This document shows, one piece after another, positions 19,485 through 29,878 of a stretch of DNA of 64,000 nt (within the stretch, counting starts at the first letter, position 1; every line of letters begins with the position of its first letter). The DNA lies in the NCBI RefSeq assembly GCF_003590645.1, contig NZ_CP031834.1, positions 1,302,501-1,366,500 on the forward strand, in the 5' to 3' direction. The notes beneath the pieces are model-generated. The model had not been told where the DNA came from, ran no database searches, and saw nothing but the letters and a program-made list of their open reading frames with translations. The position numbers and the translations under genes are program-made. The stretch is from Mesorhizobium sp. DCY119. GTDB lineage: Bacteria > Pseudomonadota > Alphaproteobacteria > Rhizobiales > Rhizobiaceae.

Positions 19485-22340
19485 TCACCATTTGACACTG
19501 ACGCCGATATTGCCCTCGAAGACCCGCGTCTTCTCGCCGCCGAGATTGGTCGTGTAGTCGGCGGTGGCAAACAGGCTGACCGTGTCGGTGAGCTTGGCGA
19601 CGACACCGCCGCCGAGTTCCAGCGAGGTTCCCTTGCGCTCGGTCGAAATCGCGTCCGAGCCGAAGGAGACGGTGTCGGTGCTCTTGAAGTCGTGCCAGAG
19701 ATTGGCCTTGAGATAGGGCTGCAACTTCATGTCGCCGAAAGGCATTTCGCCCTGCAAGCGCACGCCGAGACGGCCGGTGGCACCGCTGCCGGGATCGAAG
19801 GAGACGGTGGAGAACCGGTCCTGCTGATCGTCGAATGACAGGTGCTGCCAGATGATCTGGGCCTGCGGCTCGATCGTCCAGGTGCCGGTCAGGGCTATCG
19901 GGTAGCCGCCCTCGAGGGAGACGGCAACGCCGCTTCCATCGATGTCGACGCCGACATTGCGATCCGAGGTCGCATCGCCGCTGAACCATGTGCCCATCAC
20001 GATACCATCGAGATACCAGCCGGTCGGGCCGATATGTGTCCAGTAGGCACCGACGCTGGTCCCGTCGAGATTGAGCTTGCCGACGGCCAGATCGTTCCAG
20101 CCGAGCGCCTGGCCGCGAATGTCGCCGTCCATGCTCGAGTGAGCGACGAACAGGCCGGCACGGTCGCGATGGCCTGAAGAGCTTTCCCAGCCGAACAGGT
20201 CCGCGCCGGCCTGGAAGCCGAGCAGATGGCCGTCGAAGGTCGGGGAGACCGTTCCGGACCATTTCGTCTCGTTGTCCTGTCCGAAGACGCGGCCCCAGAC
20301 CACCGGCAGGAAGTCCACGCCCTGCAACAGGGCCTGCTCTCCGCGGCGCTCGTGGAACGTGCCGAGATTGGCAAGGCCAAGCTCATAGGCCACCGGAGGC
20401 AGGACCGAATAGGTCGGCACCTCGACGCGATAGAGCGGGACCACTTCCGCCTCGACGCGCGTCGCGCCGGGTGTCGGCGGCGGCGTGGTGTTGTTGAGTG
20501 GCAGCGGCGGTGGTGTCACCGGCGGTGCCGGAGGCGTCGGTGGCGGGTCGAGTGGAGGAGCCTCGGCTGGTGCCGGTGGGGCCACGGGCGCTGGATCGCT
20601 CGGCAGTACCGGCGGCGCCGGATCAACCGGGTCAGGATCCGAAGGTGTTGCCTCAGGCGGCACTGGCGGTGGCGGAGTAACTTGCGGCGGTGGGGCCGGC
20701 AATTCCGGTTCCGGCTCTATCGGCTGCGTTGCAGGATCCGGCGTTGTTGGCGTCGGCTCCAGCGGATCGGGGGCTGGTGCCGGCGTTGGCGGCTCCTCTG
20801 CTGGCGTCGGAGGATTGACCAGCGTTGAGCGCAGATACCAGTTTTCGCTCGTGCCGTCGGATACACCGCCCTTGAACAGGAGATATTCGAAGGCTCCGGC
20901 CGCGACCGGGCCGTTGAGCGAGAACGATCCACCTGCGGTGGTGGCGCCATTCACGGCCTCGACCACCTGAATGCCGTCCTGAGTCGTGGCGGCGCCTGCA
21001 CCGCCTGCGTTGATGATGCTGATGCTTGTCGTGCCGGAAGCCGTTCCGCCGGAAATCACCAGCTTGTCGGAAGCGGATGAATCATCGTCAAGCACCGTGT
21101 CGAGCAGCAGCAATCCACCATTGCCGACATAGTTGCCGCCGACCGTGAATGTGTCGCTGGTGCCGCCGCCATTGTTGGTAAGGTCGATGCGTCCGGCGTT
21201 GACGACGCTGGCAAGCTGGCCGGCGGTAAAGGCGCTGACCCCGCTATTGAAGCCACCGCCGTAAAGCGTGCTTGTCGCATCGACACTCAGCGTTCCGGTG
21301 CCGGTTCCACTGTCGCCGAGCTTGAGCTGTCCGTCGAAGGTCAGCTGCGTGTCGTTGGTGGCCGCAATGCTTTCCCAGCTCTGGAAGCGGGCGACGCCAG
21401 GCGTCAGGACGTGATTGAGGGTCAGGCTGTCGGTGCCGAGGCCGCCGGTGATGGCCGTCGTTGCTCCGAGGTTGGCGTTGGTGAGATCTTTCAGCGTGGC
21501 GGTGTCGTTGTCTGCTCCCATATCCACGGTGCCGTAGATGATGCCGCCGCCGTCCCAGGTGAAGGTGTCCGAGCCAAAGCTCATCAGCACGTCGCCGCCG
21601 ATGCTGCCGCCGGTGACGGTCACGCTGTCATTGCCGCCGCTGACGCTGATATTGCCGCCAATCGTTCCGCCGGAGATGATGACGGTGTCCTGATCGAAGC
21701 CGGTGACGAGATTGCGGTCGATCGTGCCGCCCGACATGTTGAAGTAATTCTTGTCGAGCTTCATGTTGACGCGGCCGATGCGGCCGCCGGTCATGATGGC
21801 GCGGTCGCCGTCGTCGAAGAAGTCGATGATGCGGCCATTGGACATAAAGAATGTGTCCAGTGCATCGCCCTGGTTGAGCGACTGGATGACGCCGCCGGTC
21901 ATCTGGAAATCGTCGATGCCGCCGCCTTGCTGCACATTGCCTGTGACGGTGCCGCCGGTGATGATGAAACTGTCAGCGCCGCCGCCCTGGTCGACCGCGC
22001 CGGTGATCGTTCCGGAACTCATCTCGATGCGGTCGGTGCCGTCGCCGAAGCTCACATTGCCGTTCAGCGTGCCTGTGCCCGCGTCCGGGAATTGCAGCGT
22101 GTTGTTGCCAAGAAGGTCCGTCAGACCCCCGGCAGATATGCCGCTGTCGCATACAAAAGTGTCATTGCCGGCCGTCGGTACGAACGTGCAGGCGGCCATG
22201 GCCGGCGCTGCCTGAAGGAATGCTATGCCGATTGATGTAGAGGCCAGAAGCCCGAGGTGGCGCTTTCTGCCCCTCGTGCGAGAAACAGAATCCCATGCCG
22301 ATATTCCCGGCATCGGGTCGTCCGAGGTGAAGTGCCGCAT
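19485..22340 (-). CDS. Autotransporter (type V secretion) with repeat passenger and proline-rich linker
   Basis: A 951-aa outer-membrane autotransporter. ATG 22340 has GGAG 6 nt upstream; the open frame begins six codons earlier at TTG. A long N-terminal region ends in an export signal cut near AMA (about residue 50). The passenger contains about nine rungs of a ~20-residue motif (xxTGGxIxGxVxxGxGxDxF; DNA 21500-22080), probably a short beta-helix. A proline/alanine/glutamate-rich linker lies at DNA about 20480-20815. The C-terminal ~280 residues form an alternating beta-barrel ending in VSVKW, the aromatic end expected for outer-membrane insertion. Function (adhesion, biofilm) is unknown. 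Confidence 0.88.
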   Translation of the reverse strand: MRHFTSDDPMPGISAWDSVSRTRGRKRHLGLLASTSIGIAFLQAAPAMAACTFVPTAGNDTFVCDSGISAGGLTDLLGNNTLQFPDAGTGTLNGNVSFGDGTDRIEMSSGTITGAVDQGGGADSFIITGGTVTGNVQQGGGIDDFQMTGGVIQSLNQGDALDTFFMSNGRIIDFFDDGDRAIMTGGRIGRVNMKLDKNYFNMSGGTIDRNLVTGFDQDTVIISGGTIGGNISVSGGNDSVTVTGGSIGGDVLMSFGSDTFTWDGGGIIYGTVDMGADNDTATLKDLTNANLGATTAITGGLGTDSLTLNHVLTPGVARFQSWESIAATNDTQLTFDGQLKLGDSGTGTGTLSVDATSTLYGGGFNSGVSAFTAGQLASVVNAGRIDLTNNGGGTSDTFTVGGNYVGNGGLLLLDTVLDDDSSASDKLVISGGTASGTTSISIINAGGAGAATTQDGIQVVEAVNGATTAGGSFSLNGPVAAGAFEYLLFKGGVSDGTSENWYLRSTLVNPPTPAEEPPTPAPAPDPLEPTPTTPDPATQPIEPEPELPAPPPQVTPPPPVPPEATPSDPDPVDPAPPVLPSDPAPVAPPAPAEAPPLDPPPTPPAPPVTPPPLPLNNTTPPPTPGATRVEAEVVPLYRVEVPTYSVLPPVAYELGLANLGTFHERRGEQALLQGVDFLPVVWGRVFGQDNETKWSGTVSPTFDGHLLGFQAGADLFGWESSSGHRDRAGLFVAHSSMDGDIRGQALGWNDLAVGKLNLDGTSVGAYWTHIGPTGWYLDGIVMGTWFSGDATSDRNVGVDIDGSGVAVSLEGGYPIALTGTWTIEPQAQIIWQHLSFDDQQDRFSTVSFDPGSGATGRLGVRLQGEMPFGDMKLQPYLKANLWHDFKSTDTVSFGSDAISTERKGTSLELGGGVVAKLTDTVSLFATADYTTNLGGEKTRVFEGNIGVSVKW

Positions 22341-22628
22341 CACCGTCTCCAAATGCAATAATGTTATAGATCAGAAGAGCTCAATCAGAATCCCCATGCC
22401 TCAACCCCGCCGCATTAAAGCCATAATCCAGCAATGAAGGCAACCGTACCGTGTACGGCGAAATTACAGTTTGGTTTACAGGTGTTGCATTTTTGCTGAC
22501 GCTACGTCACCGCAGGTCGGGTTCCCCGCCCCGGTGTTGCCAGGCTTGAAAACCTGGTGGGGAAGACCGATCCTGTCACGGCCACAGGTGTTTGCGTGGC
22601 AAGAGCAATCTCGGCGCCGGAGAACGAC

Positions 22629-23960
22629 ATGCAGGAGCGGGACACTCTCGGTCTCACCCTTTCCGGGGCAGATCACGAAAGCTTGAAGCATTATCAACGC
22701 GCCTTGCATGAGTTGCAGTGCTTCGTCGGCGATCCCGTCGGGTCGGTGAATGCGGCGATCGAAATTGATCCCGGCTTCGTCATGGCGCATGTGCTGAAGG
22801 GCTATCTCTACGGTCTCTCGACGGAGCGCGAGGCCATGGCCGTTGCATGCAAGTGCCATGAAGCTGCATCGCAACTCGGCGCGACGGGCCGCGAGCAAGC
22901 GCATGTCACCTCACTCGGCCATCTCGCCAACGGGCGCTGGCACGATGCCGGGCGCGTGCTTGAAGATCTGACGCGGGAGGTGCCGCGCGATGCATTGGCG
23001 TTGCAGGCCGGCCACCAGATCGATTTCTTCACCGGTAACGCGCCGATGCTGCGGGACAGGCTTGCCCATGCCATGCCGTTCTGGAGCTCCGGGATGGACG
23101 GTTATCACGCCATCCTCGGCATGCAGGCTTTCGGCTTCGAGGAAATGGGCGACTACGCCCGCGCTGAAGCATTGGGCCGCGCGGCGATCGACCTCGAGCC
23201 GCGCGATGGCTGGGCGCAGCATGCAGTCGCCCATGTCATGGAAATGCAAAGCCGCCAGCACGACGGCATTTCCTGGATGCGATCCAATACCGATGGGTGG
23301 ACAAGAGAGAGTTTCTTGCAGGTGCACAATTGGTGGCACCTGGCGCTGTTTCACTATGATCTCGGTGAAACGGACGAAGTGCTGGCTCTCTACGATGGGC
23401 CGATCTACGGTGCGCGCTCGGAGCTTGCGCTCAACATGGTCGATGCCTCGGCGATCCTCTGGCGGTTGCATCTGGGCGGCGTCGACGTCGGTTCGCGCTG
23501 GGCCGATCTCGCCGCTAGCTGGGCGCCCAAGGCGAAAGCCGGCAATTACGCCTTCAACGACATCCACGCGATGATGGCCTTTGTCGGTGCGGGACTTTCC
23601 GAGCCCGCACGGCAACTCCTCGAGACGCAACGGGAAGCAATGCAGGCCAGTGACGACAACGCCGCCTTCACCCGCGATGTGGGCCATCCCGTCGCCTTGG
23701 CGCTGAACGCATTCGGCGAGGCGCGTTACGACGAAGCGGTTCAATTGCTCCGGCCGATACCGTCGATCGCGCACACATTCGGCGGAAGCCATGCGCAGCG
23801 CGATGTCATCGATCTCACGCTCATCGAGGCGGCATTTCGCGCGGGCGATGCTTCGCTTGCAGGAAAGCTGTCGGCCAGTCGGGCGAATGCGCGACCAGCC
23901 AGCCCGTTGTCCCAGCTTTTCGTCAAACGAGCCGAAACGCTGAGAGCAGGGGCTGCTTGA
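22629..23960 (+). CDS. TTC38-like tetratricopeptide-repeat protein
   Basis: A 443-aa cytoplasmic protein. ATG 22629 follows GGAGA at 5 nt; the open frame extends further upstream without a ribosome site. It is built of helical pairs resembling TPR units, including GFEEMGDYARAEALGRAAIDL and HAVAHVMEMQSRQHDGISWM. The overall layout resembles the TTC38 family, whose biochemical role is not known. It is a single gene and its function is not assigned. Confidence 0.75.
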   Translation: MQERDTLGLTLSGADHESLKHYQRALHELQCFVGDPVGSVNAAIEIDPGFVMAHVLKGYLYGLSTEREAMAVACKCHEAASQLGATGREQAHVTSLGHLANGRWHDAGRVLEDLTREVPRDALALQAGHQIDFFTGNAPMLRDRLAHAMPFWSSGMDGYHAILGMQAFGFEEMGDYARAEALGRAAIDLEPRDGWAQHAVAHVMEMQSRQHDGISWMRSNTDGWTRESFLQVHNWWHLALFHYDLGETDEVLALYDGPIYGARSELALNMVDASAILWRLHLGGVDVGSRWADLAASWAPKAKAGNYAFNDIHAMMAFVGAGLSEPARQLLETQREAMQASDDNAAFTRDVGHPVALALNAFGEARYDEAVQLLRPIPSIAHTFGGSHAQRDVIDLTLIEAAFRAGDASLAGKLSASRANARPASPLSQLFVKRAETLRAGAA

Positions 23961-24136
23961 ATAGTCATTTTTTACGAGACTCGAAAAAATACTTCCCAGC
24001 GCGGCAATTTTTGCTATGAACACGAGTATGGGAGGAATTGCGGCGCGAGGCCCGCTTCGCGGCGCTCTGACACAAGAAGCGAATACGTCTGAAGCGTAGC
24101 ATCTGCCTGCGTTTGGCTTCAGTCGGGAGGAGAGCG

Positions 24137-25591
24137 ATGTATCTCGGAATTGATCTCGGCACGTCCGGCGTCAAGGCGCTGTTGATGGACCATGCGCAGA
24201 AAATCGTGGCCTCCGGGCACGGCGCATTGGATGTCTCTCGCCCTCACCACGGCTGGTCGGAGCAGGACCCTGCCGACTGGATCAGCGCCACCGAAGAAGC
24301 GATCGGCGAGCTGAAGGCGAAACATCCCAAGGAGCTTGGCGCGATCAAGGGCATCGGCCTTTCGGGCCAGATGCATGGCGCTACGCTACTGGATGATCGC
24401 GATCAGGTGCTGCGGCCCTGCATCCTCTGGAACGACACGCGCAGCTTCGCTGAAGCAGCCGCGCTCGACGCCGATCCGCGTTTTCGCAAGATCACCGGCA
24501 ACATCGTGTTTCCCGGCTTCACCGCGCCGAAGCTGGCATGGGTCAAGAACAATGAGCCGGAGGTTTTCGCCAAGATCGCGAAGGTGCTTCTGCCCAAGGA
24601 TTTCCTTCGCCTCTGGCTGACGGGCGAGCACATTTCCGAGATGTCGGATTCGGCAGGTACTTCATGGCTCGATGTCGCCAACAGGTGCTGGTCGCCGGAG
24701 CTGCTGGCGGCGACCGACCTCGATGAGCGGCATATGCCGAGCCTCGTCGAGGGCACCGAGCGGGCAGGCACGCTGCGTGCCGAGCTTGCGGGCAAGTGGG
24801 GTATTAGCGGCAACGTCGTCGTTGCCGGCGGGGCAGGGGACAATGCGGCTTCCGCCTGCGGCATGGGCATCGTCAAGCCGGGCCATGCGTTTGTGTCGCT
24901 TGGGACATCCGGCGTGCTTTTCGCCTCCAATGGCTCCTACCTTCCGAACCCGGAAAGTGCGGTTCATACATTCTGTCATGCCTTGCCTGACACCTGGCAT
25001 CAGATGGGCGTCATTTTGTCGGCGACGGATTCGCTCAACTGGCTTTCCGAGATCACCGGCAAAAGCGCTGCCGAACTGACGCAGGAACTCGGCGATGAAC
25101 TGAAAGCACCGACCGGTGTTTCCTTCCTGCCCTACCTCTCCGGTGAACGCACACCGCATAACGATGCCTCGATACGCGGCGTCTTTGCTGGCCTCGGCCA
25201 TGAATCGGACCGCGCGGCGCTCACGCAGGCCGTGCTTGAAGGCGTTTCGTTTGCCTTCCGCGACAGCCTTGAGGCTCTGAAAACAGCGGGCACCACGCTT
25301 TCCCGCGTCACGGCGATCGGCGGCGGCTCGCGTTCGCGCTACTGGCTGAAATCGATCGCCACCGCGCTTGGCGTGCCGGTCGACATTCCGGCCGATGGCG
25401 ATTTCGGCGCTGCTTTTGGCGCCGCCCGCCTTGGGCTGATCGCTGCGGAAAATGTCGATCCTTTCGCAGTCTGTGCTGCGCCGGAAACGGCCGAGACGAT
25501 CGAGCCCGACGCCCGGCAAACAGACGCCTATTCAAATGCCTATCAGCGCTATCGAGCGCTCTACCCAGCCATCAGAGGAGTTTCATCGTGA
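24137..25591 (+). CDS. xylB: Xylulokinase
   Basis: A 484-aa FGGY-family kinase that phosphorylates D-xylulose to xylulose 5-phosphate. It has [16 protein letters not shown] (phosphate-1 motif), [13 protein letters not shown] with the catalytic region, [19 protein letters not shown] and [14 protein letters not shown] in the C-terminal FGGY domain. GGGAGGAG lies 4 nt before ATG 24137. Its TGA overlaps the GTG of xylA by 4 nt, so translation is coupled. The order xylB-xylA is clear; a xylose regulator is not in view. Confidence 0.96.
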   Translation: MYLGIDLGTSGVKALLMDHAQKIVASGHGALDVSRPHHGWSEQDPADWISATEEAIGELKAKHPKELGAIKGIGLSGQMHGATLLDDRDQVLRPCILWNDTRSFAEAAALDADPRFRKITGNIVFPGFTAPKLAWVKNNEPEVFAKIAKVLLPKDFLRLWLTGEHISEMSDSAGTSWLDVANRCWSPELLAATDLDERHMPSLVEGTERAGTLRAELAGKWGISGNVVVAGGAGDNAASACGMGIVKPGHAFVSLGTSGVLFASNGSYLPNPESAVHTFCHALPDTWHQMGVILSATDSLNWLSEITGKSAAELTQELGDELKAPTGVSFLPYLSGERTPHNDASIRGVFAGLGHESDRAALTQAVLEGVSFAFRDSLEALKTAGTTLSRVTAIGGGSRSRYWLKSIATALGVPVDIPADGDFGAAFGAARLGLIAAENVDPFAVCAAPETAETIEPDARQTDAYSNAYQRYRALYPAIRGVSS

Positions 25592-26898
25592 CCACCGGTT
25601 TTTTCGGCGACGCCAAGCCCGCCAAATATGAAGGCGCCGACAGCACCAACCCGCTGGCCTACCGCTTCTACAACAAGGACGAAGTGGTGCTGGGCAAGCG
25701 CATGGAGGACCATCTGCGCTTTGCGGTTGCCTACTGGCATTCCTTTGCCTGGCCCGGCGGCGATCCTTTCGGCGGCCAGACCTTCGAGCGCCCCTGGTTC
25801 GGCGAAACGATGGAAAATGCCAAGCTGAAGGCCGATGTCGCCTTCGAGATGTTCTCGTTGCTGGGCGTGCCCTATTACTGCTTCCACGACGCCGATGTGC
25901 GCCCGGAAGCCGATACTTTCGCCGAAAGTGCAGCCCGTCTCGATGATATCGTCGACATTTTCGCCCAGAAGCAGAAACAGACGGGCGTCAAGCTGCTGTG
26001 GGGCACGGCCAATCTCTTTTCCAACCGCCGCTTCATGGCCGGTGCTGCCACAAATCCCGATCCGGATGTCTTTGCCTATGCTGCTGCGACGGTGAAGAAG
26101 TGCCTCGACGTCACCAAGAAGCTCGGTGGCGAAAACTATGTGCTGTGGGGCGGGCGCGAAGGCTACGAGACCCTGCTCAACACCGACATGAAGCGCGAGC
26201 GCGAGCAGGCCGGGCGCTTCCTGTCGCTGGTCGTCGACTACAAGAAGAAGATCGGCTTCAAGGGCGCGATACTGATCGAGCCGAAGCCGCAGGAGCCGAC
26301 CAAGCATCAGTATGATTACGACGTCGCCACGGTCTACGGCTTCCTAAAGGATTTCGGGCTGGAGAAAGAGGTCAAGGTCAATATCGAGCAGGGCCACGCC
26401 ATCCTCGCCGGCCACTCCTTCGAGCACGAACTGGCGCTGGCCAATGCGCTTGGCATCTTCGGTTCCATCGACATGAATCGCAATGATTATCAGTCCGGCT
26501 GGGACACAGACCAGTTCCCCAATAACGTGCCGGAGATGGCGCTGGCCTATTATCACGTGCTGGCCGGTGGCGGCTTCAAGACCGGCGGCACCAATTTCGA
26601 CGCCAAGCTACGCCGCCAGTCGCTCGACCCGCAGGACCTGCTGATCGGCCATATCGGCGCGATGGATTGCTGCGCGCGCGGGCTGAAGGCTGCTGCGAAA
26701 ATGATCGAGGACAAGGCGCTGTCCGGCCCGCTCGAAGAGCGCTACGCCGGCTGGAAGTCGGCCGAGGCCAAGGCGATGCTTTCCGGCAAGCGTTCGCTGG
26801 AAGAAATCGCCGAGCGCGTCGTCAAGAAGAAGATCGAGCCGCAGCCGAAGTCGGGCCGGCAGGAGTATCTTGAGAACGTCGTCAACCGCTACGTCTAA
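25588..26898 (+). CDS. xylA: Xylose isomerase
   Basis: A 436-aa TIM-barrel metalloenzyme that converts D-xylose to D-xylulose. It starts at GTG 25588, overlapping xylB (GTGA), with AGAGGAG upstream. Metal and substrate motifs are all present: the FHDADVRPE histidine and aspartate, [39 protein letters not shown] and GSIDMNRND. The length fits the class II (long) type. A hairpin without T-run (26908-26935) follows the stop. Confidence 0.97.
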   Translation: MTTGFFGDAKPAKYEGADSTNPLAYRFYNKDEVVLGKRMEDHLRFAVAYWHSFAWPGGDPFGGQTFERPWFGETMENAKLKADVAFEMFSLLGVPYYCFHDADVRPEADTFAESAARLDDIVDIFAQKQKQTGVKLLWGTANLFSNRRFMAGAATNPDPDVFAYAAATVKKCLDVTKKLGGENYVLWGGREGYETLLNTDMKREREQAGRFLSLVVDYKKKIGFKGAILIEPKPQEPTKHQYDYDVATVYGFLKDFGLEKEVKVNIEQGHAILAGHSFEHELALANALGIFGSIDMNRNDYQSGWDTDQFPNNVPEMALAYYHVLAGGGFKTGGTNFDAKLRRQSLDPQDLLIGHIGAMDCCARGLKAAAKMIEDKALSGPLEERYAGWKSAEAKAMLSGKRSLEEIAERVVKKKIEPQPKSGRQEYLENVVNRYV

Positions 26899-27014
26899 GC
26901 CTGGCAGGGTGCCAGCGCGCTACGCTGCTGGCACCACGCTTGCCCTGATCTGACGAAAGCCACCGCTGTTGCCTGCTGCTAAGAAAGGCGCGGCAAAGCG
27001 GAGGCTGAAGGCAG

Positions 27015-27494
27015 ATGAGTGATGGCCGGATAAATGTGCGCCGTGCGCGGGCGGACGATACTGCTGCGTTGAAGGAAATCCTGCGCGATACCTTCGAAAA
27101 CACCTGGCTGCCGCAGATAACGCCGGCTGCCGCGCAACGCTACGTCGAGACGGATATAGGCGGTCGCTATGTCGACGAACATGGCCACGACTTCGTCGTT
27201 GCCGAGATAGACGCAAAGCTTGCCGGACTGGTGCATTGGCAAGACGACTTCATCGAAGCCTTGCATGTCTCCACGCAATATCAGGGCCGCGGCGTCGGCC
27301 GCAGCCTCCTCGACCACGCGGAGACGATGATCCGCAGGGCCGGTTTCCCGCAGGCACGGCTGGAGACGGACACGTTCAACGAACAGGCGCAGGCCGTCTA
27401 CAGAGCGCGCGGATATGAGGAAAAAGGCCGCTATCCCGATGACGAATGGGACAGCGGCTTCACCACCATTCTCTTCGTCAAGCGGCTGGTATGA
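27015..27494 (+). CDS. GNAT-family N-acetyltransferase
   Basis: A 159-aa cytoplasmic acetyltransferase. The acetyl-CoA loop is VSTQYQGRGVGRSLLDHAE (Q/RxxGxG/A pattern) near residues 90-108, followed by the late motif LETDTFNEQAQAVYRARGYEE. The substrate is unknown. Its 116-bp distance from xylA and the intervening hairpin suggest a separate unit. Confidence 0.85.
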   Translation: MSDGRINVRRARADDTAALKEILRDTFENTWLPQITPAAAQRYVETDIGGRYVDEHGHDFVVAEIDAKLAGLVHWQDDFIEALHVSTQYQGRGVGRSLLDHAETMIRRAGFPQARLETDTFNEQAQAVYRARGYEEKGRYPDDEWDSGFTTILFVKRLV

Positions 27495-27645
27495 GCAGGC
27501 TTTTCGGTTCGTGATTTCGGCATACGGTCAATGCAACAAAGTGTGACCGAATTTGCCTCATGAAGACCTAGCTCCTGCCTTCAAGAAGCCGTCACCTGCT
27601 TCCTATATAGTGGCTTCAGAGTAGCCTTATAGGAGGACAGTCGAG

Positions 27646-27855
27646 ATGAACTCCGAACCTGAAAACCAGATTGAAATACTGCTTTCGCGCCGCGATGGCA
27701 GCTCTATCGTGGATAGCCTGTTTGCCTTGCCTGCGCAGGTTTCCGTAGGCGAGCAGACGAATGAATGGGACCGCGCCGTCAACAGCCGGCTTGAGGCGGT
27801 TCTGGCAAATCAGTTGCGTTCGCTCATCGGCAAGGACCAGCGCAACGCGGCCTGA
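27646..27855 (+). CDS. Small hypothetical protein, 69 aa
   Basis: A strong ribosome site AGGAGG lies about 9 nt before ATG 27646, and a TATATAGT element sits some 35 nt upstream, so the frame is probably expressed. The product is soluble, acidic and helical, with no signal or known domain. It converges on the GlxA-type regulator with an 11-bp gap. Function is not known. Confidence 0.6.
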   Translation: MNSEPENQIEILLSRRDGSSIVDSLFALPAQVSVGEQTNEWDRAVNSRLEAVLANQLRSLIGKDQRNAA

Positions 27856-27866
27856 CAAAACATGGC

Positions 27867-28847
27867 CTAGCGCCGCCTGATCCTGACCGGCGCTTCCCCA
27901 AATGCATGCGAGAAACTTCTGGAAAAGGCTGCCGGCGATGAGAAGCCGGTGCGCGTGGCGATGTCCGCCATGGAAACCTGCGTGTCGGCGACCAGCCGGC
28001 GCGCCGCGGCGAGGCGCAACCTGAGATAATAGGCGCCCGGCGTCTCGCCGATCGATTTGCGAAAAATGCTCTCCAGCGTGCGCGGCGTGACGCCGGCACG
28101 TCTGGCGATGGCGGCGACCGTCAATGGCTGGTCGATATGCGCTTCCATCAGGCGGATCGCCTGGGCGAGGCGCGGGTCATAGCCGTCGAGCCGGCCGAGC
28201 GAGACAAGCGGCTGCGCGTCCGTTGCGGCGCGCGCCTGATCGTAGATGAACACGCTGGCGACATCGAGCGCCACCGCCATGCCGAGGCGCGAGCGGATGA
28301 GATGCAGCATCAGGTCGAAAGTTGGCGATGCGCCGCCGCTGGTGAAGACCGGGCCGTCGATGACATAGCGGTCCGGCCGCACGTCAACGCCAGGGAAGGC
28401 CTGCGCGAAATCTTCCATGTCTTCCCAGTGCGTGGTTGCGGCGCGGCCTTCCAGCAGACCGGCACGCGCGACAAGCCATGTACCGGCTTCGATGCCGCCG
28501 ATAGCCTGCGCCGAACGTGCGGTGCGTCGCAGGGCAGCCAGCAGGGCGGGCGTGCCTTGCGTCTTGGTGCCGAAGCCGCCGACGATTGCCAGCACGTCGG
28601 TTTTTTCATTGGCGTCGAACCGGCCGCTCACCGCAATGGGCAGGCCGGATGTGGTGATCGGAGCTTCTCCGTCGGTGGAGACGATCTTCCAGTCGAACAG
28701 CGTCTCGCCCGATACGCGGTTTGCAGCGCGCAACGGGTCGATGGCCGAGGCCACGCACATGATGGACGAACCGGAGAAAACCAGAAGCGTCACCTTGAGG
28801 GCTGAACGGTCCGGTAGAAAGATCGAAGGCTTTTCGCTTTTCATCAA
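27867..28847 (-). CDS. GlxA/CdhR-type AraC-family regulator
   Basis: A 326-aa regulator with an N-terminal DJ-1/PfpI-like (class I amidotransferase fold) domain (about 12-190) and a C-terminal AraC helix-turn-helix pair (AIARRAGVTPRTLESIFRKS and ADIATRTGFSSPAAFSRSF). It is divergent from the carnitine operon with only 76 bp between starts. In pseudomonads the regulators of carnitine and betaine catabolism (CdhR, GbdR) have this architecture. Activation of the operon by carnitine or a related betaine is therefore a good inference, not shown by sequence. Confidence 0.88.
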   Translation of the reverse strand: MMKSEKPSIFLPDRSALKVTLLVFSGSSIMCVASAIDPLRAANRVSGETLFDWKIVSTDGEAPITTSGLPIAVSGRFDANEKTDVLAIVGGFGTKTQGTPALLAALRRTARSAQAIGGIEAGTWLVARAGLLEGRAATTHWEDMEDFAQAFPGVDVRPDRYVIDGPVFTSGGASPTFDLMLHLIRSRLGMAVALDVASVFIYDQARAATDAQPLVSLGRLDGYDPRLAQAIRLMEAHIDQPLTVAAIARRAGVTPRTLESIFRKSIGETPGAYYLRLRLAAARRLVADTQVSMADIATRTGFSSPAAFSRSFSHAFGEAPVRIRRR

Positions 28848-28923
28848 TCTTACTTCGTAAGGTGCAAAGCAGTTTCCGGCAAGTCAGGCATTCTGTCGCC
28901 TGTTTTGATTGGGAGAGAGTTCG

Positions 28924-29847
28924 ATGCCGCTTGAGATGAACCGTGAGGTTTTCATTACCTGTGCCGTGACAGGGTCAGGCAGTTCGCAGGATCGCAGCCC
29001 GCATGTGCCGCGCTCTCCCAAGCAGATCGCGGATTCGGCGATCGATGCGGCAAAGGCGGGCGCTGCGATCGTCCATTGCCATGTACGTGACCCCGAAACC
29101 GGCAAGCCGCGCCGCGACGTGCACCTCTACCGCGAAGTCACCGAGCGCATCCGCGATGCCAATGTCGACGTCGTGCTCAATCTCACCGCCGGCATGGGCG
29201 GCGACATGGTGTTCGGCTCGACCGAGCAGCCGCTGCCGCTGAAGGAACAGGGCACCGACATGGCCGGCGCCAGCGAGCGCGTCGAACATGTGCGCCAGTG
29301 CCTGCCGGAAATCTGCACGCTCGATTGCGGGACGATGAATTTCGCCGAAGCCGACTATGTCATGACCAACACCCCCGGCATGCTGCGCGCCATGGGCAGC
29401 ATGATGACCGCGCTGGGGGTCAAGCCGGAGATCGAAGCCTTCGACACCGGGCATCTCTGGCTTGCCAAGGAATTGGTCAAGGAAGGCGTTCTGAAGCCGG
29501 ACGCACTCGTGCAATTGTGCATGGGCGTGCCATGGGGCGCGCCGGACGACCTCAACACCTTCATGGCCATGGTCAACAACGTGCCGTCGACCTGGAACTG
29601 GTCAGCCTTTTCCATTGGCCGGAACCAGATGGCCTATGCTGCCGCAGCCGTACTGGCGGGTGGCAATGTCCGCGTCGGGCTCGAGGACAATCTCTGGCTC
29701 GACAAGGGCGTGCTCGCAACCAACGCGCAGCTTGTCGAAAGGGCGGTCGGCATCGTCGAGAATATGGGCGCACGGGTCATCGGGCCGGAGGAAGTGCGCA
29801 AGAAACTGAACCTGACCAAGCGCGCACCGCTCGCTGCCGCGGCTTGA
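28924..29847 (+). CDS. BKACE (DUF849) 3-dehydrocarnitine cleavage enzyme
   Basis: A 307-aa TIM-barrel Zn enzyme. ATG 28924 follows GGGAGAGAG. The metal motif HCHVRDPETGKP (H51, H53) near the N-terminus, FDTGHLW and a late RVGLEDNLWLDKG are typical of beta-keto acid cleavage enzymes. These condense a beta-keto acid with acetyl-CoA to give acetoacetate and a new CoA ester. Beside carnitine dehydrogenase the substrate should be 3-dehydrocarnitine, yielding betainyl-CoA and acetoacetate. First gene of the operon. Confidence 0.9.
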   Translation: MPLEMNREVFITCAVTGSGSSQDRSPHVPRSPKQIADSAIDAAKAGAAIVHCHVRDPETGKPRRDVHLYREVTERIRDANVDVVLNLTAGMGGDMVFGSTEQPLPLKEQGTDMAGASERVEHVRQCLPEICTLDCGTMNFAEADYVMTNTPGMLRAMGSMMTALGVKPEIEAFDTGHLWLAKELVKEGVLKPDALVQLCMGVPWGAPDDLNTFMAMVNNVPSTWNWSAFSIGRNQMAYAAAAVLAGGNVRVGLEDNLWLDKGVLATNAQLVERAVGIVENMGARVIGPEEVRKKLNLTKRAPLAAAA

Positions 29848-29878
29848 AGGAAGCGCTGACGAGGGAGGAAAGTCGGCG

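Noticed and set aside
26908..26935. Terminator after xylA
   Set aside because: The 9-bp stem has no T-run; it may only stabilise the mRNA end.
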